This document shows, one piece after another, positions 55,730 to 63,939 of a stretch of DNA of 64,000 nt. Source of the DNA: Eilatimonas milleporae (lineage in GTDB: Bacteria > Pseudomonadota > Alphaproteobacteria > Sphingomonadales > Kordiimonadaceae); assembly GCF_003688555.1 (NCBI RefSeq), contig NZ_REFR01000009.1, forward strand, positions 186,001-250,000, in the 5' to 3' direction. The notes under the pieces were generated by a model. That model searched no databases. It saw only the letters and a program-made list of their open reading frames with translations, and was not told the origin of the DNA. A program made the translations under genes and the position numbers. Position 1 is the stretch's first letter; the number at the start of each line of letters is the position of its first letter.

Positions 55730-58207
55730 ATGAGCGACCCCGCACCCGCCTTTTACGGCAGCGTGGCGGCATCGGGCGGCACCGGCGATATTTCGCTGGG
55801 CGCGGCCCTGCCCGGCCATGCGGATCTGAAAACCGCCGTCGATATCGGCGTCGACCAAACCGGCGGCGGCCTGCCGGCGGACAGGGCCATCGACTATCTG
55901 ATCCGCTACGGCAATGCCCGCGAATGGGGTGTGGGCGTGGTGCGGGTGGACGGCCGGTTTTCCCGCACGGCGATTGCCGGCACCGTTGAAAACGGCGTGG
56001 CCGACACCGGCACGCCCGGCCCCCTGGATATCGCCGCCGGCGCGCTGATCACGTGGGAACAGGTGGGCCCGGACCGCACGTTCGGCAGACTGACCGCCGA
56101 ACGAGATATCGTGATCGATGGCGCCCCCGATGCCACGAAACTGACGGTTCTGCGCACCGATAACGTGGCGCGCTGGCAATACGGAGCGACGGTTGAAGAC
56201 GCCGGGGGCGACGGCGGTGATTTCGCGATTTACCGCTACGGCAACGACGGCGCTTTCCTCGGCACCGGGCTGCTGATCAGAAGAGCGTCCGGCAATATCC
56301 TGACCGGCGCTGAATTGAATGCAGGGGGTCTTGTATCCCAGGACGGGGACATCTGGCTGCGAAATATCGACCCCGGCGCCGATTTTCAGACGTTACACAG
56401 TGTCATCTTCCAGGGGTTCAACACGGCCGGCGGCTTGCGGTCCTATGGCGCGATCACAAGTGTGGCCGTCAGTGCCGCCAGCGGGGCGGAAAACGGGCGC
56501 ATTGATCTGAACGTGGTCGACAATGGGGTGATGACGCAGAAAATCAACGTGACAGCCGATGGGGTCACAGTGAAGGACAACGTCGTGATCAATGGTACGG
56601 TCACGGCGGACGCATTTACAAATAATTCCGCCAACGACGCACTGTCGATTGTTGGCGGCACCGATCCGGCGACAAGCGGCACCATACAGCTTTTCGGTGA
56701 AAACACTGTTTTTGACCAGATCGACTTTTATCCTGAGGGTACGGGGACAGGGCCTGCCCTAAGAATGAGCAATACAGATTCCACCTTTTCCGGCACCGTC
56801 ACCGGCCGGGCCGCCAATGCCACGGCGCTGATCGCGCAATCGACCACGGGCAACCTGGTCAATCTGGCCTTTGCATCCAACACCGGCGCCCAGGTGCGGC
56901 TGGAAGCGGTGATCGACGGGCAGGATCAGGGATCGCTGATCCCCAAGGGGGCGGGGGCATCGGTCAATCTGGGCACGACGGGCAATCCCTGGAACGCCGC
57001 GCATTTCGCCAGCAGCGTGACGGCGGGCCGCCTGATCACCACGACAACGACGATCGGCGGTCTGCTGGCACAGTACACGAGCATATTCCCTTCTTCGGGC
57101 GCGAGAAGCTTTAACATTCTTGCACCTGAATCTGACGACGGTAACGCGCCGTTCATCTTCAGTACCGCGAATGCTGTTACCTTCCGCGTTGATACGACGG
57201 ACGCTTTAAAACTGGATTCTAAAGGCAGAGCCGCCTTCGCCGGCAGCGTGTCGGCGGGTCAGGTATCAACGAATACACTGGCTAACGCACAAGGCCATAC
57301 ACTTGCCCGATTTGTGGGAACGGGCACTGAGGCATGGCTGACAGCACTCGGCATTACTGGCAATGCCCATGTTTTCGAAGGTCAGTCCTTCAACAATCTG
57401 ATCTTCGGCATCCAGTCCAACAGTCAGGCAAATGACCGCATGTATGTTGTTGGATCGGGGGATGGGTCCGCGAACTATGACCGGATTGCCATGCAAATGG
57501 ATCGGGACGGTAATGCTGGCTTTGGCGGCAGTCTAACCGGGTCGGGCTACCTGTTCAGCGCGGACAATACATACAGCGTCGGCTCTGCCAGCAATCGGGC
57601 CAGCGTCATTTATGCCGCCACCGGCACTATCAACACCAGCGACGAGGCGCAAAAGCAGGATATCGCCGACCTGACGGCGAAGGAAAAGGCCGCGTTTCTG
57701 GCTGTTGCCGCCACGATCCGCACATACCGGTGGAAAGACGCCGTCGCCGCGAAGGGAGAGGGTGCCCGCATCCACACCGGCATCATCGCTCAAGCCGCTA
57801 TAGCCGCCTTTGACGCGGTGATGGGCGCCGGCGCGGCGGTCAGGTACGGATGGGCCTGCTGTGACGCGGTGCCTGTCATGAAGACACGGACGGTCACAAA
57901 AGCCATCACACGCGACGTCACAGTGACCGAAGACGAGCCTTACAGCGAAATCAAAATCATCGACGGCGAGCCCGTCGCGGTGGAAGGCGTGCGCCAGGTC
58001 GAGCGGCCCGTTATGGACATGGTGCAGGTCAGGGACGCCCAGGGTGCGCTTAAAACCGACAAGGACGGTCAACCGGTCATGCATCCGGTTCCGCGCACCG
58101 AGACGGTCATGGAAGAGGTGGAGGAAAACTATGCGGACGGCGCTTGCGACCAATTCGGCATCCGCTATGACGAACTGATGGTCGGCATTATCGCGGCGAT
58201 GCAGTGA
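55730..58207 (+). CDS. Tail fibre protein with S74 chaperone domain (3)
   Basis: 825 aa from ATG 55730 with AGGAGA upstream. The attachment domain is shared with 48128 and 51795; the section VMTQKINVTADGVTVKDN is shared with 50438; the cassette at 56810-57100 is nearly identical to 33950-34240. The C-terminal S74 domain starts at GTINTSDEAQKQD and, like 33544, contains a charged insertion (RTVTKAITRDVTVTEDEPYSEIK...) before the closing GIRYDELMVGIIAAM. It looks like a recombinant of neighbouring genes. Confidence 0.83.
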   Translation: MSDPAPAFYGSVAASGGTGDISLGAALPGHADLKTAVDIGVDQTGGGLPADRAIDYLIRYGNAREWGVGVVRVDGRFSRTAIAGTVENGVADTGTPGPLDIAAGALITWEQVGPDRTFGRLTAERDIVIDGAPDATKLTVLRTDNVARWQYGATVEDAGGDGGDFAIYRYGNDGAFLGTGLLIRRASGNILTGAELNAGGLVSQDGDIWLRNIDPGADFQTLHSVIFQGFNTAGGLRSYGAITSVAVSAASGAENGRIDLNVVDNGVMTQKINVTADGVTVKDNVVINGTVTADAFTNNSANDALSIVGGTDPATSGTIQLFGENTVFDQIDFYPEGTGTGPALRMSNTDSTFSGTVTGRAANATALIAQSTTGNLVNLAFASNTGAQVRLEAVIDGQDQGSLIPKGAGASVNLGTTGNPWNAAHFASSVTAGRLITTTTTIGGLLAQYTSIFPSSGARSFNILAPESDDGNAPFIFSTANAVTFRVDTTDALKLDSKGRAAFAGSVSAGQVSTNTLANAQGHTLARFVGTGTEAWLTALGITGNAHVFEGQSFNNLIFGIQSNSQANDRMYVVGSGDGSANYDRIAMQMDRDGNAGFGGSLTGSGYLFSADNTYSVGSASNRASVIYAATGTINTSDEAQKQDIADLTAKEKAAFLAVAATIRTYRWKDAVAAKGEGARIHTGIIAQAAIAAFDAVMGAGAAVRYGWACCDAVPVMKTRTVTKAITRDVTVTEDEPYSEIKIIDGEPVAVEGVRQVERPVMDMVQVRDAQGALKTDKDGQPVMHPVPRTETVMEEVEENYADGACDQFGIRYDELMVGIIAAMQ

Positions 58208-58235
58208 TGGACGACAGCAAGCCGTCTCGCATCCC

Positions 58236-58261
58236 GGTCGCCCTTTCGGCGGCCTTTTTTT
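58236..58261 (+). terminator. Intrinsic terminator of the fibre block
   Basis: 7-bp stem GGTCGCC / GGCGGCC (one G-U pair), CTTTC loop, seven T, just before the small terminase gene. Confidence 0.8.
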
Positions 58262-58268
58262 AGCGCAT

Positions 58269-58856
58269 ATGACCGACACACGCAAAAGCACACACCGGCG
58301 GCGGCTGGGCGCGGCGGCGACCCGGTTGACCGCCGGGCGGCGCCGGACGTTTCTGGACACGCTGGCCGCCGGGCTGACGGTGACGCAGGCAGCCGACGCC
58401 GCCGGCGTGCACCGGGCCACGCCCTACCGCTGGCGCGAGGAGGACAGGACCTTCGCCGCGGACTGGGCCCAGGCGGAACGGGCCGGCACCGACACCCTGA
58501 TCGGCGAGGCCCGGCGCCGCGCCGTCGACGGCGTGGACAAGGGCATTTATCACAGCGGCAAGCGGGTCGACAGCACCCGCGCCTACAGCGACACGCTGCT
58601 GATGTTCCTGCTGCGCCAGCGCGACCCCAGTTTCCGCGAGCGCCCGCCGGCGGATACGGCGGGCGGGACGGACACGGCCATCCGCCGGCTGAACGACGAC
58701 CAGCTCAACGCCCGCATCGCCGCCCTTTTGGGCGGCCCGGAAAGCCCGGACTGTCTGGAAAGCCCGGACTGTCTGGAAAGCACAGACAGTCTGGACGGTG
58801 TGAACAGTCTGGACGATACACCGGGCGGCGGAAGCACAAAGAGCGGGACAGACTAG
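58269..58856 (+). CDS. Terminase small subunit-like protein
   Basis: 195 aa. N-terminal HTH (FLDTLAAGLTVTQAADAAGVHRATPYRWREEDRTFAADW), then a helical section (DTLIGEARRRAVDGVDKG, DTLLMFLLRQRDPSFRER) typical of small terminases that recognise the packaging site. The C-terminus (about 158-185) is a tandem repeat (PESPDCLESPDCLESTDSLDG) from 21-24-bp DNA repeats at about 58736-58812. No good ribosome site; it starts 8 nt behind the terminator T run. Confidence 0.83.
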   Translation: MTDTRKSTHRRRLGAAATRLTAGRRRTFLDTLAAGLTVTQAADAAGVHRATPYRWREEDRTFAADWAQAERAGTDTLIGEARRRAVDGVDKGIYHSGKRVDSTRAYSDTLLMFLLRQRDPSFRERPPADTAGGTDTAIRRLNDDQLNARIAALLGGPESPDCLESPDCLESTDSLDGVNSLDDTPGGGSTKSGTD

Positions 58857-58970
58857 ACGGAAGCCCCGCAAAAGGTGCGGACACACACCGGGAAAACGGC
58901 TGGCAGCCGGGGCGGCAGACATTGGAACATCCGCCGCATGTACGGGGCCGCGATGTTTTCGCCGCCCGGT

Positions 58971-59092
58971 ATATCAAACCATACATAAAATCCTTGACCC
59001 GTGTCCGGATTGACCGCATGCTTGATAGATAACCAGTTAAATTGGCGGCATGCGCCCGGATGGATAGAACAGTCCAACGCGGCGCTTTTTTT
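58971..59092 (+). promoter_or_regulatory. Promoter-leader-terminator element, copy C
   Basis: CTTGAC at 58993, ATTGACCGCAT at 59009-59019, extended -10-like TGATAGAT at 59023-59030, GCGCC at 59052-59056 pairing with GGCGC at 59081-59085, then seven T. It aligns without gaps to copies A and B over the core. It lies ahead of the large terminase and portal genes. The rest of 58857-59203 holds no gene. Confidence 0.7.
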
Positions 59093-59203
59093 ATGCGCTG
59101 ATCCGGACCCTGACCCGGCCCTGACCCGGTTTTTCAGTCCCTGATGGATTTTGACAGGCAGCACCTGTCCACTCCCGCCCGGACCGGTGCACTGCCTGAT
59201 CCG

Positions 59204-59347
59204 CTGCCTGGCCCACTGCCTGGCCCACTGCCTGGCCCACTGCCTGGCCCACTGCCTGGCCCACTGCCTGGCCCACTGCCTGGCCCACTGCCTGGCCCAC
59301 TGCCTGGCCCACTGCCTGGCCCACTGCCTGGCCCACTGCCTGGCCCA
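59204..59347 (+). repeat. Twelve perfect copies of a 12-bp repeat
   Basis: CTGCCTGGCCCA repeated exactly twelve times, with degenerate copies on the left side. It lies between element C and the large terminase start. Read on the plus strand it would give Pro-Leu-Pro-Gly repeats in a frame that runs into the terminase start without a ribosome site of its own; I treat it as non-coding. Confidence 0.9.
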
Positions 59348-59439
59348 CTGTGCAAATCACTGTGTCATTCAGTGCGCAAACCGGCATGCGGTCAGGTGTA
59401 CGAGCTGGTGAGCGCCATGGGAACACGGCAGGAGGACGC

Positions 59440-60264
59440 ATGGCCGCACATCCGACCCGTCCGCCCGGCGGCGCCCCCGCCGAGGCTGCCGTGACAGACG
59501 ACGCCCCAGTGCCGACGGGGCTGGACCATCTGAGCCGTCAGCAGCGGCAGGAACTGCTGGCCCTGCTGGCGGAACGGGACCGGCGCGACGCCCGCGGACT
59601 GTTCGACCACCTGTTTCCCGATGCGCCCCATATGTGGCGGGGCGAGACCTTTCACGGGCGCGACCGCTATCCCAAACATATGGAGTTTTTCGCGGCGACG
59701 GCGACGGCCACCTATGTCGCCTTCATGGCGGCGAACCGGGTGGGCAAGACTGTGACGGGCGGCTATTTCACCGCCGCGGCCGCCACCGGGCGCTATCCGC
59801 CCTGGTGGACGGGACGGCGCTGGGACCGGCCGGTGCGCATCTGGGCGGCGGGCAAGTCCAACGCCACCGTGCGCACCATATTGCAGACGAAACTGCTGGG
59901 CCGCACCGTCCATGAGGGGGCGCGGAAATCCGTCGACGGCACCGGCATCGTGCCCGGCGACAGCATCGGCCGCATCACCTGGAAAGCGGGCCTGACCGAC
60001 GCGGTGGACACGGTGCGGATACGCCACCTGTCGGGCCGGTGGTCGGTGATCGACTTCAAATCCTATGAACAGGGGCGCGGCGCCTTTGAAGGGGCCGAGC
60101 AGGACATCATCTGGCTGGACGAGGAACCACCCATCGACATCTGGAACGAATGCGCCGTGCGCGTGATGACGACGGGCGGCGTGCTGATCGGCACCTTTAC
60201 CCCGCTGGACGGCATCACCGACACGGTGCTGCTGTTCCTGCCCGGCGCCAGACCGGATGCCTGA
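59440..60264 (+). CDS. Large terminase, ATPase part
   Basis: 274 aa from ATG 59440 with AGGAGG 6 nt upstream. ATPase domain of the packaging motor: Walker A-like AANRVGKTVTGGYFTAAAATG (about residue 103-123), adenine-binding PKHMEFFAATA region, Walker B IIWLDEEPP and coupling motif GTFTPLDGITDTVLLFLPG. It ends at a TGA in a 14-bp repeat array; the nuclease half is a separate downstream gene in the same frame. Three in-frame TGA codons (60262, 60328, 60346) separate them. Confidence 0.88.
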   Translation: MAAHPTRPPGGAPAEAAVTDDAPVPTGLDHLSRQQRQELLALLAERDRRDARGLFDHLFPDAPHMWRGETFHGRDRYPKHMEFFAATATATYVAFMAANRVGKTVTGGYFTAAAATGRYPPWWTGRRWDRPVRIWAAGKSNATVRTILQTKLLGRTVHEGARKSVDGTGIVPGDSIGRITWKAGLTDAVDTVRIRHLSGRWSVIDFKSYEQGRGAFEGAEQDIIWLDEEPPIDIWNECAVRVMTTGGVLIGTFTPLDGITDTVLLFLPGARPDA

Positions 60265-60366
60265 GACCCGACGATTAAGGCCGGATGCCCGCGTTCTGAT
60301 GACTGCGTTCGGATGCCTGAGTTCGGATGACTGCGGTCGGACAACTGAGCTTGGATGACTGAGTTC
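60255..60366 (+). repeat. 14-bp tandem repeat splitting the large terminase
   Basis: Eight 14-bp units (two degenerate), consensus GGATGACTGAGTTC, in exact register. Since 14 is not a multiple of three, the units pass through all frames, and several carry TGA. The array ends shortly before the ribosome site of the nuclease gene. Confidence 0.88.
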
Positions 60367-60414
60367 CGGCGCTTCAGCCCCATCGATCAAGACCCTGAAA
60401 CCGGAGGTGACGCC

Positions 60415-61170
60415 ATGCCCCATATCGGCGACGGCCGCTATCTGGTGCGCTGCGGCTGGGACGATGTGCCCCATCTGGGCACGCGGGAAAAGGCCGAGCT
60501 GCTGGCCGGCACCCCGCCGCACCTGCGCGACGCCCGGTCAAAGGGCACGCCGTCGCTCGGCGCGGGCGCGGTCTATCCGGTGGAGGAAAGCCTGATCACC
60601 GTCGCCCCCTTCGCCGTGCCGGACCACTGGCCGCGCGCCTACGGGCTGGACGTGGGGTGGAACCGCACCGCCGCCATCTGGGGCGCGTGGGACCGCGAGG
60701 CGGCGTGCCTGTATCTGACGACCGAACATTACCGAGCCGAGGCCCTGCCCGCCGTGCACGCCGCCGCCATCCGCGCGCGCGGCGCCTGGATACCGGGCGC
60801 GGTGGACCCGGCGGCACGCGGCCGCAACACCCATGACGGCCGCGCCCTGATGCAGGACTATCTGGACCTGGGACTGCGGCTGAGACCGGCGGCCAACGCG
60901 GTCGAGGCCGGCATCCTGCGGCTGCTGGACCTGCTGCAGACCGGGCGGCTGAAGGTGTTTTCCACCTGCCGCAACTGGCTGGCCGAATGGCGGCTCTACC
61001 GCCGGGACGAACAGGGCCGCATCGTCAAGGCCCACGACCATCTGATGGACGCCACGCGCTATCTGATCATGGAATACCAGACCATCGCGAAAACCCGCCC
61101 CGCGCCGACGCCAGAGACGGCGCCGGGGCCGATCGCCCCGCCGACAGGAGACGCCCGTGCCGGATATTGA
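60415..61170 (+). CDS. Large terminase, nuclease part
   Basis: 251 aa from ATG 60415 with a strong GGAGGTGA 4 nt upstream; an in-frame ATG at 60355 lies within the repeat array. The RNase H-like nuclease domain of the packaging motor: VRCGWDDVPHLGTREKAELLAG, ARSKGTPSLGAGAVYPV, YGLDVGWNRTAAIW (first catalytic Asp), PGAVDPAARGRN (second Asp) and AHDHLMDATRYLIM (third Asp). All catalytic acids appear present, so the fragment looks functional rather than decayed. It overlaps the portal start by 14 bp. Confidence 0.88.
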   Translation: MPHIGDGRYLVRCGWDDVPHLGTREKAELLAGTPPHLRDARSKGTPSLGAGAVYPVEESLITVAPFAVPDHWPRAYGLDVGWNRTAAIWGAWDREAACLYLTTEHYRAEALPAVHAAAIRARGAWIPGAVDPAARGRNTHDGRALMQDYLDLGLRLRPAANAVEAGILRLLDLLQTGRLKVFSTCRNWLAEWRLYRRDEQGRIVKAHDHLMDATRYLIMEYQTIAKTRPAPTPETAPGPIAPPTGDARAGY

Positions 61171-63598
61171 GCCCGCCCCCGCCCCACCGGCCCCAAACCG
61201 GAGCGCAACGGACGGCCCCGTGACCGGATCAATTGATGCCGAGACAGCCGACCCCGGCGCAATCGATCCCGGCGCAATCGATCCCGGAACAGTCGACTCT
61301 GGAGCGATGGAGGAGGCCGTCACCGCCCTGCTGCACCGGCTGGAACGGGAATGCGCCGATTTCGTCGCCGCCAAAACCCGGATCGAGGAGGAATGGACCG
61401 AGGACATGCGCGCCCTTTACGGCCGCTATGACGAACAGACCGAACGCGACCTGAAGGAACACCGCAAATCCCGCCTGTTCGCCAATATGACCCGCCCCAA
61501 GACCCACGCGTGGGAGGCCAGGCTGGCCGACCTGCTGTTCCCGACCAACGACCGCAACTGGGGCATCGGCCCGACCCCGGTGCCCGAACTGGCCCTGGCC
61601 ATCGCCCGCGATCCGGGCGGCGCGCCCGGCAGGGGGCCGCAGACACCCAACATGACCGACGGCGGCCAGAACGCGAACAACATGAATGCGGAAGGCGTGA
61701 TTATGGAGGGCCTGAATACGCAGAGCATGGGCGGCGACAGTATGGCCGGCAGCGGCCGGGACGCGGAGCTGCGCGCCCGCGCCCTGAGCGCCCGCGCCAT
61801 TCTGGACGAGGCCCGCCGCCGCGCCGACGCCATGCAGGACGAGATTGAGGACCAGCTGATCCAGGGCGGCTATCAGGCGGCCAACCGGCGGGTGATCAAG
61901 GATATGTGCCGGCTGGGCACCGGCATTCTGAAAGGGCCGGTCACCACCGGCGACACCCGCGAACGCTGGGTCGCCGAAACCGGCGCGGACGGCCGCACCC
62001 ACTGGCGCCACAGCGCGCTGGCGGACGAAACGCCGAAATTCGTCCGGGTGGATCCGTGGTCGTTTTTTCCCGACCCCGGCGCGCGCATCGGCGAGGACCT
62101 GGAAAAAACCTATGAACGGCATCTGCTGACGAAAAAGGCCCTGCGCGACTGGGCGAAACGGCCCGGCTTTTACCGCGACGCGGTGCGCCGCCTGCTGGCC
62201 GACGGGCCGGCGGACGCGGTGCCGTCCTATCTGGCCGACCTGCGCGCCATCACCCAGGATGACGCCCATACCGTGCGCGACCGCTATGTCGCCTGGGAAT
62301 ATCGCGGGCCGCTGGACGCCGACGACCTGAAGGCCCTGTTCGCCCATGCCGGCGACGACACCGGGCTGGCCGCCATCGCCGGCGCCGACATTCTGACGGA
62401 TGTGCAGGTGGTGATTTATTTCTGTCAGGGACAGGTGCTGGCCGCCGGCCTGCATCCGCTGGACAGCCGCCGGTCCCTTTATGACGCCTGCCCCTTTTTC
62501 GAGGATGAGGCGTCGCTGTGGGGCTACGGGGTGCCGCGCCTGATGCGCGACGCGCAAAAGGCCATCAATGCGTCCTGGCGCATGATGATGGACAATGGCG
62601 ACCTGTCCACCGGGCCGCAGATCGTGGTCAAGAAATCCAAGATCATGCCCGCCGACGGCAGCATGGCGATCAAGGGCCGCAAAATCTGGTACGCGGACGA
62701 AACCACCGCCGTCGGCGATGCCTTCGCCACCTTTCCCATCGACAGCCGACAGGGCGAGTTGATGAATATTTTCGAGCTGGCGCGCCGCCTGGTGGATGAC
62801 GAGGTGTCGCTGCCGCTGATCGCCCAGGGCGAACAGGGGGCGCAGACCACCCGCACCGCCAGCGGCCTGTCCCTGCTGATGAATTCGGCCAATGTGATTT
62901 TCCGCTGGGTGGTCACCAACTGGGACGACCACATCACCGTGCCCGCCATCCGCAAACAGTATCATTACAATATGCAGTTCAGCCCGCGCGACGAGATCAA
63001 GGGCGATATGAGCGTCGAGGCGCGCGGCTCCAGCGTGCTGCTGGTGCGCGAGCTGCAGGCCCAGAATATCATGACCGTCCTTGCCAATTTCATCGGCCAT
63101 CCGGTGCTGGGCCGCTATGTGCGGGAGTACAATTCGCTGAAAGCGGTCTATCAGACCCTGATGCTGGACGCCAAGGAACTGCTGTATTCCAAGGAAGAGG
63201 TGGAACAGCGCCTGGCCGAAGCCGCCGAGGCGGAGGCGCAAGCCCAGGCCGAGCAGGCCCAGGAACAACAGGCCCAGGCCGACCCCATGGACGACCCTAG
63301 GACCGCGCGCCTGGCCTTTGAGCGGGAAAAACTGGCGGCCGAACTGGAAGACCGCGCGGCCGAGCGCGCCGCCCGTCTCAACACCGCCCGGCTGACCAAC
63401 GAAACCGCCCTGATCAAGGCCCTGACCGGGGACGAACTGGCCTATGAAAAACTGCGCGCGGTGCTGGCCGACAAGGCCGAGGACCGCCTGACAAAGGAAC
63501 GGATTTTCCAGGGCGAGATGCATTTCAAGGAACGTCAGTCCCGGCGCGAGGCCATGACCGGCAAGGACCTGCCGGACGGCACCCGCTTCGCCCCTTAA
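61157..63598 (+). CDS. P22-like portal protein
   Basis: 813 aa from GTG 61157 with AGGAG 6 nt upstream. P22-type portal: helical N-terminal part, central wing (FVRVDPWSFFPDPGARIGEDLEKTYERHLLTKKALRDWAKRPGF), the clip/stem region, QGAQTTRTASGLSLLMNSANVIFRWVVTNWDD, and a long Ala/Glu/Gln coiled C-terminus (EAEAQAQAEQAQEQQAQADP). The N-terminus has a short repeat (DPGAIDPGAIDPG) and the middle a Met/Asn-rich insertion (about 168-200, NMTDGGQNANNMNAEGVIMEG). Twelve copies form the DNA channel. Confidence 0.9.
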   Translation: MPDIEPAPAPPAPNRSATDGPVTGSIDAETADPGAIDPGAIDPGTVDSGAMEEAVTALLHRLERECADFVAAKTRIEEEWTEDMRALYGRYDEQTERDLKEHRKSRLFANMTRPKTHAWEARLADLLFPTNDRNWGIGPTPVPELALAIARDPGGAPGRGPQTPNMTDGGQNANNMNAEGVIMEGLNTQSMGGDSMAGSGRDAELRARALSARAILDEARRRADAMQDEIEDQLIQGGYQAANRRVIKDMCRLGTGILKGPVTTGDTRERWVAETGADGRTHWRHSALADETPKFVRVDPWSFFPDPGARIGEDLEKTYERHLLTKKALRDWAKRPGFYRDAVRRLLADGPADAVPSYLADLRAITQDDAHTVRDRYVAWEYRGPLDADDLKALFAHAGDDTGLAAIAGADILTDVQVVIYFCQGQVLAAGLHPLDSRRSLYDACPFFEDEASLWGYGVPRLMRDAQKAINASWRMMMDNGDLSTGPQIVVKKSKIMPADGSMAIKGRKIWYADETTAVGDAFATFPIDSRQGELMNIFELARRLVDDEVSLPLIAQGEQGAQTTRTASGLSLLMNSANVIFRWVVTNWDDHITVPAIRKQYHYNMQFSPRDEIKGDMSVEARGSSVLLVRELQAQNIMTVLANFIGHPVLGRYVREYNSLKAVYQTLMLDAKELLYSKEEVEQRLAEAAEAEAQAQAEQAQEQQAQADPMDDPRTARLAFEREKLAAELEDRAAERAARLNTARLTNETALIKALTGDELAYEKLRAVLADKAEDRLTKERIFQGEMHFKERQSRREAMTGKDLPDGTRFAP

Positions 63599-63660
63599 AC
63601 CCTGAAGACGGCATATCCTGAAACACGACAGACACCCAAAAAAACGGACGGACCCGACCC

Positions 63661-63939
63661 ATGACCCTGCATGACAGCGGCCAGTATGACAGCGGCCCGG
63701 CACCGGCGGACGCGGGCGACGCGCCGGTGCCCTGGCGTATCCTCGCCGATTTCATCGCGGCCGAACGGGCGCGCGCGCTGGAAACCGTCGCCGCCATCGG
63801 CGTCTGCCAGCGCCGGGCCGATGCGGCGCGCGGGCGCCTGGCGGTGCTGGCGGCGCTGGAAACCCTGAACACCCCGGCGCCCGAGCCCCGCCCGGCGCCG
63901 GACATCTATCCCGGCCTGGGCGGCCCGCCGGACTACTGA
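63661..63939 (+). CDS. Small hypothetical protein after the portal
   Basis: 92 aa with a helical centre (WRILADFIAAERARALETVAAIGVCQRRADAARGRLAVLAALETL) and disordered ends. Typical in size and position of small head-module proteins (scaffold or decoration partners), but no family is recognised. A weak GGACGGA site precedes it. The last 60 bases of the window hold nothing visible. Confidence 0.65.
   Translation: MTLHDSGQYDSGPAPADAGDAPVPWRILADFIAAERARALETVAAIGVCQRRADAARGRLAVLAALETLNTPAPEPRPAPDIYPGLGGPPDY

Noticed and set aside
33544-58207. Diversity-generating retroelement behind the fibre variation
   Set aside because: No reverse transcriptase gene and no template/variable repeat pair with adenine-specific changes can be seen in the window.
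59144-59494. Frame encoding Pro-Leu-Pro-Gly repeats through the 12-bp array
   Set aside because: It follows from the 12-bp unit having no stop in any frame; there is no ribosome site and it overlaps the terminase start.
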